Made by a program: the position numbers and the translations under genes. Positions 13,740-24,099 of a stretch of 64,000 nt of DNA are shown in pieces (position 1 is the stretch's first letter; the number at the start of each line of letters is the position of its first letter). Source of the DNA: Clitoria ternatea (Eukaryota > Streptophyta > Magnoliopsida > Fabales > Fabaceae); the NCBI GenBank assembly GCA_037962975.1, contig CM075676.1, forward strand, positions 94,868,001-94,932,000, given 5' to 3'. The notes beneath the pieces are model-generated. The model saw only the letters and a program-made list of their open reading frames with translations. It was not told the origin of the DNA and ran no database searches.

Positions 13740-15540
13740 CTTTCCGTTTAGAATTGCTTCACTCGGAGGAAATTCGCTCGGAAATGTTTCTACATAAAAC
13801 ACTCAGTCATAGCTTTCCTTTCCTCGGAGGTGATCCACTCGGAAAGGTATCACCCGGAGATACCTCATTCAGAAATATCTCACTCGGATATATCTCTACC
13901 CGAGTCAAAGTCTTTCTTCACTCGAAAATATTTCTCTCGGAAGTACGTCACTCGGAAGTCTTACAACCAAAAGGGTCATTCGGAGTCGAAGTTCAGTCTC
14001 AAAGACGAATCCGAGCACAAGCTCTCGGCAACTTGAATATGGACCCGATCTCGAATTGAATGAAAGAATTCACCACTCGGATATTTACTTCCCTCGGGAA
14101 CCATTCACTCAGAAATGTACTCGTTCGAAGTTAAAGTCTTTCTCTATCCAGAAATACTTCCCGTGGAAAAGACTCACTCGGTATTTCTCAATCGGTGCCA
14201 TACAACGCGGAAATCAGAAATATCTCACTCGATGCCTTCCCACTCGGAAGTGTCGCACTCAGAGACACCCCACTCGGGAAAGTTGCACTTAACTTGGAAA
14301 TTCCCCACTCGGGAATTCACTACTCGGAAATATCTCGGTCCGAGAAGTACTCATTTGAAATCAAAGCTTTTCTTCGCTCAAAAGTACTTCTTTCGGAAAC
14401 GACTCATTCAGAAACGTTTTGATCCAGTCTGGATACCGGCCCCCACTCTTGTGACGTCAGAGTGACCTCATATAAGGAAAACCGGTGTCCTGGTTCAACG
14501 TTACCACACCGGATATCCGATGTCTGGCCGTCCGTCCTCACCACACGATTGCCCCACTTATATATTCCATAACGGTTCTATGTTCATTTTCACAGGGACA
14601 TTTGTATAACTGTTGGCTTTTCAGTCACAGCAAGATAAGAGCCCCTAATAACTTATCAGCGAAGACACTGTTTGTAGCAAAATACGTCACGTCAATGGCC
14701 TCAGAAATCAAGTGGATGTGTCAGCAGATTATGCGGAAAAGGTGATTATCCTCTCCTCTTCCTAGAGGATCGTACTCTGATAATTGACCTACCCTCCTGA
14801 CACATTCTGAAAGTTGAGCCACCCTGATTGACATAATATACACGCTATCAGAACTAAGGGACCCACCTGCATCCAACGACTCATTTTCTCACGTACAACT
14901 ATAAGTAGCACATTTCAATACACATGCATGGTATCGTTGTTCTATCTCACACTTTACTGTTACTTCGCTTAAGCATTCATTGAGTTCTTACACTCTTCTA
15001 ACTTGAGCGTCGGAGAATCTTCGCAGGTGGCATCACCTTTCGCCCCCCCTACAACGCGAAACGTTGGTGTGAAGGATCTCCAGGACAACAAGAACGGCCT
15101 CTCCCACTGAGAGACCGGATTACAACATCGAATATACACAGTTCCGGTGTGCAAACCCTAAAAACACCTGCATTCTTGTGGCTGGTCCCATACCGGATCC
15201 TAGACCCCGGTCCAGACCAGTTCACGTTTCATTCAGAAACAAGTCACTCGGAGACGTTTCACTCGGAAACATTTCACTCAGATTTGCCTCACTCAAAAGC
15301 GTCTCATTCAGACAGAGTTTTTCCTCACTTGGAAGTGATTCTCTCGGTCATGCTTCACTCGGAAACATCTTAACTTTACTTCAATCGGAAGTAGTTCTCT
15401 CACTTAGAAAGATCTTACTCGAAATCAGATCTATTTCTTCACTCGGAAAGTCTTATCTCAAACACGATTCACTCGGGAATGTTTCACTCGTCCGAAATCA
15501 GACTCGGAAATTCTTCACTTATTTTTCTTAAATTTTCAAA
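13740..15540 (-). repeat. Dense TTCCGAGTGAA (plus strand TTCACTCGGAA) repeat array
   Basis: Dozens of degenerate copies of the word CACTCGGAA occur at irregular spacing of about 12-40 bp across this stretch, interrupted only by the nested LTR at 14420-15224. Short ORFs here merely translate the repeat, for example as recurring HSE or LGN residues. The same word fills 48050-48890 in the second copy of this LTR family. Confidence 0.9.
14420..15224 (+). mobile_element. Solo LTR (family C, copy 1), 805 bp
   Basis: It runs from TGATCCAGTCTGGATACCGG to CCCCGGTCCAGACCAGTTCA (TG...CA) with a perfect 5-bp TSD, CGTTT, at 14415-14419 and 15225-15229. The termini form an imperfect inverted repeat of about 20 bp. 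A TGACGTCA palindrome at 14452-14459 resembles a bZIP/TGA-factor site, and a TATA-like CTATAAGTAG lies near 14900. A homologous copy occupies 49292-50094. An LTR is more likely than a DNA transposon because of the TG/CA ends, 5-bp TSD and promoter-like interior, but no full element is present to prove it. Confidence 0.85.
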
Positions 15541-16930
15541 TTTAGGATGTTACATGGAGACCCAAGTTAGGCTTGGCGGGCCAAGTTGGGTTTATAGGGT
15601 GTTAAGTAAGACCCCCAACTGAAAGCTTATCCTCTTAGTATCTGGATATTAGTGAGTCGTTATAGTATGTTTGAGAGTCAGTTGTGCTTTGCATGATTTG
15701 ATCTCCTATTGATGATGACGTGATGATTAGTACATTGAATATTATGTTGAGATTTATATGAACTTGTATGTGTATATAAGAGACATTTGATAGCCCGATG
15801 GGCTTGAGGTGATAATAATATGATGGTGTCGTGATGATTGTTGATTAAATGAATTACTCAAAAGTAAATAAGAGTATATTGGTAAGTATGAGATTATGTA
15901 TGGCTCAGTGGGCTGGCGATGGTTTGATATATTAAGTGCTATAAATGCTAAGTGTTGAATCTAATGTAGGTTGGTGGTGATTGTTGGCATGGTTAATTGC
16001 TATAGATGTGAATATATGTATTTGATAAATAAGATGGTGCAGGGAATATTAGAATTAGAATAATGAGATTCAAAATAACGAACTAAAGGTGAAAGTTGTA
16101 TATAATTGTGACAAATAATTATAAGAGTAAATATAAAGGCGAATGATGATCATGATTAATAAGGAGGTGTTTCACTAGGGAATTAGCTAGATTACACTTT
16201 TTCTAGTATATGTTGATGTGTTTTGTATTAGTTCTTAATTCCAGTCACTCACCCCCTTGTGTTTTTTTAGTGACCAGTGACAGATTACAGATAGACACCG
16301 CAGAGGTGAGTACTAAATGAGGCCTAAGTGGAGTCAATGCCGAGGAAGGAGTGTGATTGATGCAATTATGATAATGACTTTGATTATGTATGATAAGTTA
16401 TCTTAGTGGTTGTGGTGGTGTAATTAAGTGTTGAATTTAGATCATGTGGTAATGCGTGATGTTTGATAATGGTGTTGATGAGTTGACTATATGGAGTTAG
16501 TGTGTTGATTTGATCATTTGTAAGTTATGTGTTTGAACCTATAGGGATTGACATTGAGCTATGCTTGAATTATGATGAATCATGATGGACAGGTGAACTG
16601 TAACTGTATATGTGTATAACATTGATAGTGATGGTAGAATTAATGTTTGATATTGCCAAGGTCATGCATTGCACATCTAGTTAGAAAAACATGCTAAATT
16701 AGCAACTAAATAGGTAAAACGGAGGTCCGATGGAAGTTAAAAGCCTTGAAGGGTGCCAATGCGCTTCCTAGGACATTTACAACTTGTGTGCATAGCCCTT
16801 CTGTGATTTGGAATGCAATTGAATGGCTTAGTGCATGGTATTTACTAGAAATTAAATTTAATGCATTTTAACACATAAGTTAGTCATATGAATGAATTTT
16901 GACGAACATACTCAGCTAGAAAATCCAAAG

Positions 16931-17820
16931 TGGAGCTGGAAATTCGGGCAGGTGGCCCTAAACGGGCCAGGCTTTATCGGGCTACGGGTCATTTAGGGCC
17001 GGGAAAAAAAAGTCCACAAAAATTCGGGCTTTGAAATTAAAGGCCCTAGCCTGGCCCTCAACGAGCTGCGGACCACTTCGGGCGGCCTGCTTTAAAAAAA
17101 GTTTAAAATAAATTTATAAAAAAATTGTTTATGTAATAGTATTATAGTACTATTTAATTAAATTAGCTGGTAAAGGTTTTAATTAAAACGACATTGCCGA
17201 ATGAGAAAGGCACACGATTAAAAAAATATACATATATCAAAGATCATGATTTGTGTAAACGTATATGCTATAGCTAAAAAATTATGGACATACAACTTCA
17301 AGTTTTGTCGTAATCAAATTAAAAATGCATATAACGTAGCAAAAACTATTAGTAAAGTCATAAAGTGATATTATCAATTCACAACGGCAACACTGTGAAA
17401 CCTTATTAAGGTGAAGTCATGGACTACATAACTATTGGTGTTGACATAAAGTGATATTATCTTATGGAGATGGCATTATGTTTGACTTTCTATATTATGC
17501 TTTTTAATAAAATGTACAAAATCAATCAAAGAAAACATTATAGAAGAAAACAAAATGCACAAAGTTGAATCATATATTTCATAAAAGTCCATAATAAAAG
17601 TCACAAAAGCAAGCACCTAACCTAACTAAAAATTATTTTTTTATTTTTTAAAAATAATCGGGCTACCCGCGGGCCTCACGGGCTGGCCCGTACTCGGGCC
17701 ATTTTTTCGGGCTTTTTTAAGGTCGGCATTTTTTCCGCGTATTGATTTTGACTTTTTCTTTTAGGCCCACGCACTACATTTTTATAGGAGGGTTCGGGCC
17801 AGCCCATTTTGCCAGCTCTA
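16931..17820. mobile_element. Non-autonomous hAT-type transposon, 890 bp
   Basis: The flanking 8-bp TSDs, ATCCAAAG (16923-16930) and ATCCAGAG (17821-17828), differ at one position. The ends are imperfect inverted repeats: TGGAGCTGGAAATTCGGGC on the left, and TAGAGCTGGCAAAATGGGC reading inward from the right. GC-rich GGGCC/GGCCC blocks near both ends stand out from the AT-rich centre. No transposase is encoded. It interrupts the old LTR, whose sequence resumes at 17829. Confidence 0.85.
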
Positions 17821-17950
17821 ATCCAGAGTAGGGAAAACATAGTGCCCGAGAAGTTTGGTGGTAATTAGAGTTAAAACAGGAAAGTTAGGTAGGCGGAAAG
17901 TTAGCCAAAATGTAAATTCTACATAATTTTTTGTTCTATTCTAATGATAA

Positions 17951-18055
17951 TCGATTACAACATATCTATAATCGATTACCGGCTGCTGAAATAGGGGAAA
18001 ATGTATTTTTTACTCTGGTAATCGATTATCTTCTAGTGTAATCGATTACTAGAGC
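17951..18055 (+). repeat. Cluster of four TAATCGATTA palindromes
   Basis: TAATCGATTA, a perfect 10-bp palindrome, or close variants of it occur four times in about 105 bp, some 145-250 bp before the LTR end. The same slot in the related LTRs holds different palindromes (37022-37110 and 46076-46170). Confidence 0.85.
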
Positions 18056-18204
18056 CAAACTTTGGGATTTTTGGGCTTTTTTGAGTGACATGGCTTTTAA
18101 GTTCATAATGTTTATCGTCGGGGAATCGTAAAGCGAAAAACTCCCTCTGATATTAATTAAACCTGGGATAAATATTAAAATCGCTAAGGGGATGTTACAC
18201 TATC

Positions 18205-18787
18205 CATTAATTCTCTTCATCATTATTAATGACTTGTATTCCATATAAAAAACAAAGTTAAGTTAATAAGAAGAGAAATTAATCTTTGTGTCAACCAATT
18301 ATAATAGGAGAGATAAATATTTTATATAATATATTTTATTTATTGTATTTTTAAACTTCAAGAAGAGCTACTCATTTTATAGGAGTATTTTAGTCTAAAA
18401 ATAATTAATCACATACAAATTTGAAAGAGAGTCTTATATTACAAGACAAAAAAATCTCAAAAAGGTTTTATATTTAAAGATAAAGGTAGTATTTCAATAA
18501 CGGAATAGTAGAAATCGTTGTTTGCTTAGTCAATAATAACCATTTTTTGTGATAATTAATACCACTACTGTGTGTTGGTCACATATCAATTTACTACTTC
18601 AACAAAATTTAATCGGTAGGCCATTTAGAGATGACACGTGAATGCTAATTCGATCATCTTAAAACAAATGACAAGCAAACAAAAAGTAGGAGTAGAGGTT
18701 ACTACGATAAACTACTTAGTTTGAAGTCTACCCAAAGTGGCCAATTTATCGACACATGTGTTACCCCCAATTAACACATGAACTAAT
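18205..18787. other. Intergenic, remnant of an AT-rich dispersed repeat
   Basis: No gene is visible. The first about 150 bp resemble the right half of the repeat at 2605-3035, which fits with the old LTR having landed inside a third copy. Confidence 0.4.
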
Positions 18788-19119
18788 TGTTAGAAATTTT
18801 AATTTCTAATAATTAATACGGACTGATATATTATTTATAGAATTTATATTAGCTATTTAACTGGGCTCAATAAAAGTGATCTGGTAATGGTGAGCCCATT
18901 ATACTATCAACGATAATGATATGGGCTTATATGAGTGGAAACCAGGATTTGGCCTGTTAGGGGATCATGGGAACCCTAACAGGTATATAATCAACCAGTG
19001 GTCATGATCCTCGATACGTCAAATTAAAAGAATTAATTTTTAGCCCAAACAAAGGAGAAATATCAAGTTCTATTGAGGAATCCGGTTATTTTGCTGAGGA
19101 AGACCATAGCACCAATAAA
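18788..19119 (+). repeat. Left LTR of a Ty1-copia remnant, truncated
   Basis: It begins TGTTAGAAATTTT and aligns with the sequence starting at 20549 for about 330 bp, through GAAACCAGGATTTGGCCTGT. The match ends at 19119, where the sequence jumps into reverse-transcriptase codons. The LTR end, primer-binding site, gag, protease and integrase are therefore deleted. Confidence 0.8.
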
Positions 19120-19143
19120 TCCTGGTATTATATGTCGATGATA

Positions 19144-20170
19144 TAAATTTAGTGGGAGTAAATATATATTCTTGGTATTATATGTCGAAGATATACTGCT
19201 TGCTAGCAGCGCTATAGGCTTATTGCACAAAACCAAGAAATTTTTAACAAAGAATTTTGAAATGAAAGATCTTAGTGAAGCCTCTTTTGTGTTAGGTATT
19301 AAAATACCCAGAGATTATTCTCTTGGTATCTTAAGGTTATCACAAGAGAGCTATATCGATAAAGTTTTGGATAGATTCAGCATGAAAGATTGTAAACCAG
19401 GAGATACCCAGATAGCTAAGGGAGACAAATTTAACCTCAAACAGTGCCCTAATAATGATCTTAAAATGAATGAGATGCGAAAGATTCCCTATGCTTCAGC
19501 TGTGGGAAGTCTTATATACGCTCAAGTTTGTACTTGTCCCAATATTGCATTTGTAGTGGGAGTTTTGGGCAGATACTTAAGTAATCCCGAGATGCAGCAT
19601 TGGAAGGCAGTAAAGCGTGTAATGCGCTACTTGAAGAGAACAAAAGGATATATGCCCACTTTTCAAAAGTCAGACAATTTGGAGATCATTGGGTACTTTG
19701 ACTCTAATTTCATTGGATGTCAAGACAACAAATGCTCCACACCAGGATATATTTTTATGTTGGCTGAAGGAGCTATCTCTTGGAAGTCTATTAAACAGAC
19801 TATTATAGCTTCTTCAACCATGGTTGTAGAGTTTATTGTTTATTTTGAGGCGTCTAACCATGGGATATGACTGTGAAATTTTGTCACTGATTTATGTGTA
19901 CTTAATGGAATTGAAAGGCCATTGAAGATCTATTGTGATAATAACTCAGCAGTTTTTTATTTCAATAACAACAACAGTACAACCAAATCAAAATTCATTG
20001 ATATCAAGTTTTTGGTTGTAAAGGAAAGAGTTCAGAATAAAGAAATTTCTATAGAACACATAGGGACTAAATTTATGTTAGCTGATCCACTTACTAAGGG
20101 TTTGGTGCCTAAAGTTTTTCATGAGCACATTGCTCGTATGAGTGTAATTCCTGACAGAATCTTAGTTTAA
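19144..20170 (+). pseudogene. Ty1-copia reverse transcriptase/RNase H remnant
   Basis: This is the C-terminal part of a copia polyprotein. The frame from 19172 holds the RT palm motif as YVEDI (family YVDDI), a KDL-containing connection and the RNase H region with SAVGSLIYA, WKAVKRVMRYL and SWKSIKQ. Two TGA stops soon after 19867 break the frame. The same frame resumes at 19922 with IYCDNNSAV and LADPLTKGL and ends at 20170. A TGG-to-TGA and a CGA-to-TGA change would explain the stops. A polypurine tract (AGTGAGGGAT, 20539-20548) precedes the right LTR. The element cannot move by itself: everything upstream of the palm is gone. Confidence 0.88.
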
Positions 20171-20548
20171 GTGGGAGTCTTATTTATATGTTTCAATTGA
20201 TGTTTGTTATTTTGACTTAGCTTATTTTATGTAAAACTTATATTGTGATGATCTCTATAAAGAATAAAGTTTGGACCAGTTGAAAATAGACATGCCTAAG
20301 ATCACATTGCATGAAATTTCCATGCCACTTATCCATATTTGATCTATGTCATCGAGTACATACAATTGTGGTGACCATTGTGGTATAGTCAAATCTAATT
20401 ACGATGAAATCTGCAATGATTCCTTGTTGTATTATAAAATGGACCAGATTGTTTAAGGGTAGTCTAAAAGTAAATAGCATACAGTTGCGTGCCTAAAGAA
20501 TTTTGTAAATATAAATAATTAAATGAATATAAAGCCCAAGTGAGGGAT

Positions 20549-21040
20549 TGTTAGAAATTTTAAATTTCTAAAATAATTAATATGGGCTGATATATTATTT
20601 ATAGAATTTATATTAACTATTTATGGGCTTAATAAAGGTGATCTGATAATGGTGAGCCCACTAGACTATCAACAATAATGATATGAACTTATATGAGTGG
20701 AAACCAGGATTTGGCCTGTTAGAGGATAATGAAAACTCTAACAGGTATATAATCAACCAGTCGACATGGTCCCCGATACGTCAAATCAAAAGAATTATTT
20801 TTTACTGCCCCATCAAATGAGAAATATCAAGTCTTATTGAGGAATCCAGTGATTTAGCTGAGTAAGACCATAACACCGACAAACCATTCCGCTGCAATCT
20901 TCATTCAACGTCAATGAATTTAGGTTTTATTCAATAATCTGACGTAATAATTCTTGAGTTTTATTTGAAAATCTATAAAGTTCAATTGGAAAATTTTCAA
21001 TACTGATTTGTAACTGCTATTCAAGTTAATAAGATTTATA
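20549..21040 (+). repeat. Right LTR of the Ty1-copia remnant (right edge uncertain)
   Basis: It starts TGTTAGAAATTTT directly after the polypurine tract and matches 18788-19119 over its first about 330 bp. The remainder has no partner here because the left LTR is truncated. The right boundary could lie between about 20.9 and 21.15 kb; I found no convincing copy of the expected flanking pentamer CTAAT. Confidence 0.7.
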
Positions 21041-21159
21041 ATCCGAGTGATCAAGCCCGCATATTGGTGGAACATTTGCTGCTTGTTCAGGATGAGATCA
21101 ACAAGATACAAACACTCCAATAATATTAAATTTTTAAATTCTTTAAACTTTGTCACAAT

Positions 21160-22372
21160 TCAAATGCTACATGCTAGGTAGGAATTTGTTTTTGACTATA
21201 ACTCCATTTATGTTGGCATAATAATAGTAAAGCTTGAGCTGGGTGATCTCTTAGCAACACAGGACAATCTGATTTTAGTAGAATAACCATTATTAGAGTC
21301 TAGATAATTATGGATTGAAGAAGTAAATGTCTACATTTGATCTGAATAATAGGATACAATTTTTAAAAAATTAAATAACAATAATTTATTACTATAGTAA
21401 GTATTTTTTTAAAGGTGGTTGCATGTCATTCGTCTTTAGCCTTTTGTTTTTGGTACATTCTCCTTTTCTTAAAGTACACAGCACTACTCATAGCTTGACA
21501 ACCTGATAGCCTTTACAACTCAATATCAAAATCAACAACCAAATATTGTCAACTTGCTCTCATTGTATGAGAAGACTTTCAAGTTGCTTTCGTGCCTCAA
21601 CTTTCCCTCCTTTTTCCGAACACAATCTGCATCCGGGTCTCTTCCTCACTTGTTTTCCACCGATTAACCTTGCCCATAGTTCCCAAAACAGCCCCTCTAA
21701 ATTCTAATCCTATCCACTCGCACAGGCAATCTTGCAAACCCGTTTACATTCATTTTATAAGTAAATTGTTTTTCTATAGATGGAATTGTACTACAATTGA
21801 ATTGAAATGGTTACCCTACTTATTACCGATATTCCCTACACGTCCAATCAAGTTACTAACCTTTCCCACGCCATGTGCACCCAGGTGTTCACCAACATCC
21901 CAGCTGGCTCCCCAAGTATGTCAGGGTGTAAAGGCCTACCCAACCCAGAGCCACAAACAATGTGCAAAAGGGAACAAACCATAAAAATGATCAAATCATG
22001 GTGCAACTGCAAATATGAACTTTCCCTACACATATCTAACTAATAACAAAGGACTTCATCCATTATTCAAAACTAAAGAGACACAAGTATATGACATGTT
22101 TTAAATCATAGGTCCCCCTTAGGTCCTTCCCCTGCTTCCCCCTCTCCCCTAATATCTCAAAGCAAAAGTCATATCCCCCATCATCTCCCACATTAATTTT
22201 TCTTGTAAGTACACTTCCAGATTACAGTGTAGTAGAATCAATTATTAATTAATTATACTCCACTGTTCTTCACTAACAGGTCTCTAACTTTCTCCCTGAT
22301 GATGATGATCAAATCAAGTGCTCGAGTTCATCAACATTATTATTATTATAATCATCACCCCTTTATATCATT
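21160..22372. other. Intergenic; 3' flank of the AAA-ATPase gene
   Basis: A 130-codon frame at 21592-21984 (plus) is serine/proline-rich and resembles nothing I recognise. The stretch just below 22373 should hold the 3' UTR and polyadenylation region of the minus-strand AAA-ATPase gene. Confidence 0.5.
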
Positions 22373-23947
22373 TCACTTGATCTTCTCTTCCTCTTCTTCC
22401 TCTCCCTCCTTGCAATTGTCCTCAATCTCAGATTCTTGCTTAGGACTCTCACTATCAAGAGCCCTTTTCTCTTGCTCTTCTTCCTCTTCCTCCTCTTCAA
22501 CAACCCCATTATTATTCTTCCCTCTCAAGACTCCATTTTTTTCATTCATCTCTGCTCTGAGCTTCAACGTTTCCAGCAGTTCACACACGGTCTTCTCCTT
22601 CTTACGCCGGTTCTTGATCAAAACCTCGCTTATATCAGCAGGAGTCATCCTTGCCAACTCAACAACCTCCTCCAACTCTTTCAAAACAGACTCGTCCAAG
22701 TCACCATCTTCACACCCCAAGTAGTTTTTTAGCAGAATCTTCAAAGCAGGGAAGGAACAGTAACTCATGAAAATGTGCATATCCATTCTGCCACTCCTCA
22801 ACAGAGCAGGGTCAAGTTTCTCAATGTGGTTGGTGGTGAACACGAAAATCCTCTCACTCCCACAACATGACCACAACCCATCAGTGAAATTCAACAACCC
22901 AGATAGCGTAATCGAGTTCCCACCATCTTCACCACAACCAGACCCACCACACCCACCAACACCACTACCTCGTATCTCCGAATCATAGTAACCCCTCGAG
23001 GAATTACCAGAACTGTTGGTGCTGTTCTTCCTGTTTGTGAGGTTGATGGAGCAATCAATATCCTCAATGACAATGATAGATTTGGAGCTGGTTTTCATGA
23101 GAAGCTTTCTGAGTTCAGAATTGTTATGCACCTCAGTCAACTCCAAATCATAGATATCATAGCCAAGAAAATTAGCCATAGCAGCAATCATGCTAGATTT
23201 ACCAGTCCCTGGAGGGCCATAAAGAAGGTAACCCCTTTTCCAAGCCCTTCCAGTTTTATGGTAAAAAGCTTGGCCATTAGCGAAATCCCGAAGATCCTCC
23301 ATGATCTCTTTTTTCCTCTGAGGGTCCATAGCCAATGTGTCAAAAGTGCTTGGGTGCTTAAACGGCACGGATTCCCAAGGGTGGCCCCTCGAGTCCAACG
23401 AACCACCTCTGGAATTCGTGTACAAGAGACGATCCTGATTCTTCCTCCGAATCTCGTTCGCTTTCTCCATAATGTAATCCAAGTAGGAATTCAGAACCAA
23501 GGACTTGTCTTTTTTCTTTATGCGGAGCGTGAACCCACGCTTCTCGTCCGGGAGTGGGCGCCACGAGAACGTTTGGGCTTGTCTCTGCGTCACCACGTGT
23601 TCCCACACCACGTTCACGCCGTTGAAGGTGTCCACGATGCTGTCATTGTTCGCCAGTCCGAACGTGAACCCGCTCGAGTTCACCGCGCGCGTCAGGCTCA
23701 GCCGGTTCCCGGTGATCGACACGGAGGAGCTCAGGTAGAGTTGCACGGCGTTGTAGAGCTCGTTCGTGTTCACGCCGTCGATCTCCGTTATGTCGAAGTA
23801 GCAGTACGAGGAGAAGCAGTTGAAGATCCGGTTGAAGAGCTTCACCGAAGCGAAACGGAGCTCCGGTGGGAACACCGTTTGGAGGATCGTTTGGCAGAAA
23901 GCAAACACACCCAGAATCGATGCCAGCGAGGTCCAATATTCTTTCAT
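22373..23947 (-). CDS. BCS1-like AAA-ATPase (At5g57480-type), intronless
   Basis: A 524-residue AAA-ATPase of the plant AAA-ASD/BCS1-like group, an ATP-driven remodelling enzyme anchored in a membrane. Residues 5-27 form the single N-terminal hydrophobic anchor, followed by the plant AAA-associated domain to about 125. The AAA core has Walker A GPPGTGKS (244-251), Walker B IIVIEDID (291-298), sensor-1-type FVFTTN (368-373) and an arginine-finger segment RSGRMD (384-389). A Gly/Ser/Asn-rich insert (306-342) separates Walker B from sensor 1, and the C-terminus is a Glu-rich tail (484-524). The start MKEYWTS matches the family, and length and intronless structure are usual. Homologues are placed variously at mitochondria, ER or plasma membrane, so location is uncertain. 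Members are commonly stress-induced, but the sequence does not show that here. All catalytic motifs look intact. Confidence 0.95.
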   Translation of the reverse strand: MKEYWTSLASILGVFAFCQTILQTVFPPELRFASVKLFNRIFNCFSSYCYFDITEIDGVNTNELYNAVQLYLSSSVSITGNRLSLTRAVNSSGFTFGLANNDSIVDTFNGVNVVWEHVVTQRQAQTFSWRPLPDEKRGFTLRIKKKDKSLVLNSYLDYIMEKANEIRRKNQDRLLYTNSRGGSLDSRGHPWESVPFKHPSTFDTLAMDPQRKKEIMEDLRDFANGQAFYHKTGRAWKRGYLLYGPPGTGKSSMIAAMANFLGYDIYDLELTEVHNNSELRKLLMKTSSKSIIVIEDIDCSINLTNRKNSTNSSGNSSRGYYDSEIRGSGVGGCGGSGCGEDGGNSITLSGLLNFTDGLWSCCGSERIFVFTTNHIEKLDPALLRSGRMDMHIFMSYCSFPALKILLKNYLGCEDGDLDESVLKELEEVVELARMTPADISEVLIKNRRKKEKTVCELLETLKLRAEMNEKNGVLRGKNNNGVVEEEEEEEEQEKRALDSESPKQESEIEDNCKEGEEEEEEKIK

Positions 23948-24071
23948 CTTTTTCTCTTCTAAAGGCCACTCCTTTCTTTATAAAATGGAAACAAAGTGCA
24001 AAATGGTTGTTTTGACAGAGAAAGAGGGGCGAGGCTGAGAAATCTTGTAATTTAATCAAAGTGAACTGGGT

Positions 24072-24081
24072 TTATTTATAG
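24072..24081 (-). promoter_or_regulatory. Probable TATA box of the AAA-ATPase gene
   Basis: Read on the minus strand, the sequence is CTATAAATAA, about 125 bp upstream of the start codon at 23947. Transcription would start near 24045, giving a leader of about 95-100 nt. Confidence 0.65.
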
Positions 24082-24099
24082 AGAGTGAAGGGGTTTTGA

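Larger units (their letters stand above)
12165..15554 (-). mobile_element. Solo LTR (family B, copy 1), minus orientation
   Basis: The plus-strand right end reads GGATGTTACA, which is TGTAACATCC on the minus strand. The flanking TSD TGGAG lies at 12160-12164 and 15555-15559. The left terminus has decayed to TAAAACATACT. After removing the nested 805-bp LTR and its 5-bp TSD it measures about 2.58 kb. A second copy of the same family lies at 46540-48905, sharing the AGAGCCGGCCAAGGCT block near 12328 and 46827 and dense CACTCGGAA repeats. No coding sequence is present. Confidence 0.85.
6439..18199 (+). mobile_element. Old solo LTR of a long-LTR gypsy family, split by three direct insertions
   Basis: The left end reads TGTAACATCC at 6439 and the right end GGATGTTACA at 18190-18199, so the termini mirror each other. 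Subtracting the insertions at 7399-10773, 12165-15559 and 16931-17828 leaves about 4.09 kb. The pieces align in order with modules of the intact chromovirus LTR at 34839: a splice-donor-like GAGGTAAGG at 7325, the block TTGAGCTACCCA near 12120, the acceptor-like TTTTTTAGTGACCAGTGACAG at 16263, and GGGAAAACA followed by a palindrome cluster at 17833-18055. The flanking pentamers CTCAC and CTATC match at only three of five positions, as expected for an old insertion. A solo LTR is the simplest reading because no gag-pol sequence is present. Confidence 0.65.

Noticed and set aside
13754..14465. Frames of 68-116 codons with repeated HSE/LGN/SLG peptides
   Set aside because: They are translations of the CACTCGGAA repeat array in a family-B LTR, and all three frames are partly open.
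6439..18199. Reading this span as a complete retrotransposon with two LTRs
   Set aside because: No gag, protease, RT or integrase sequence, primer-binding site or polypurine tract is found; the pieces align in order with one LTR.
21592..21984. 130-codon plus-strand frame
   Set aside because: Ser/Pro-rich, no recognisable domain, no start or splice context of note, and next to a retroelement remnant.
23126..23962. 278-codon plus-strand frame opposite the AAA-ATPase
   Set aside because: It is the antisense shadow of the GC-rich AAA-ATPase coding region, with no independent support.
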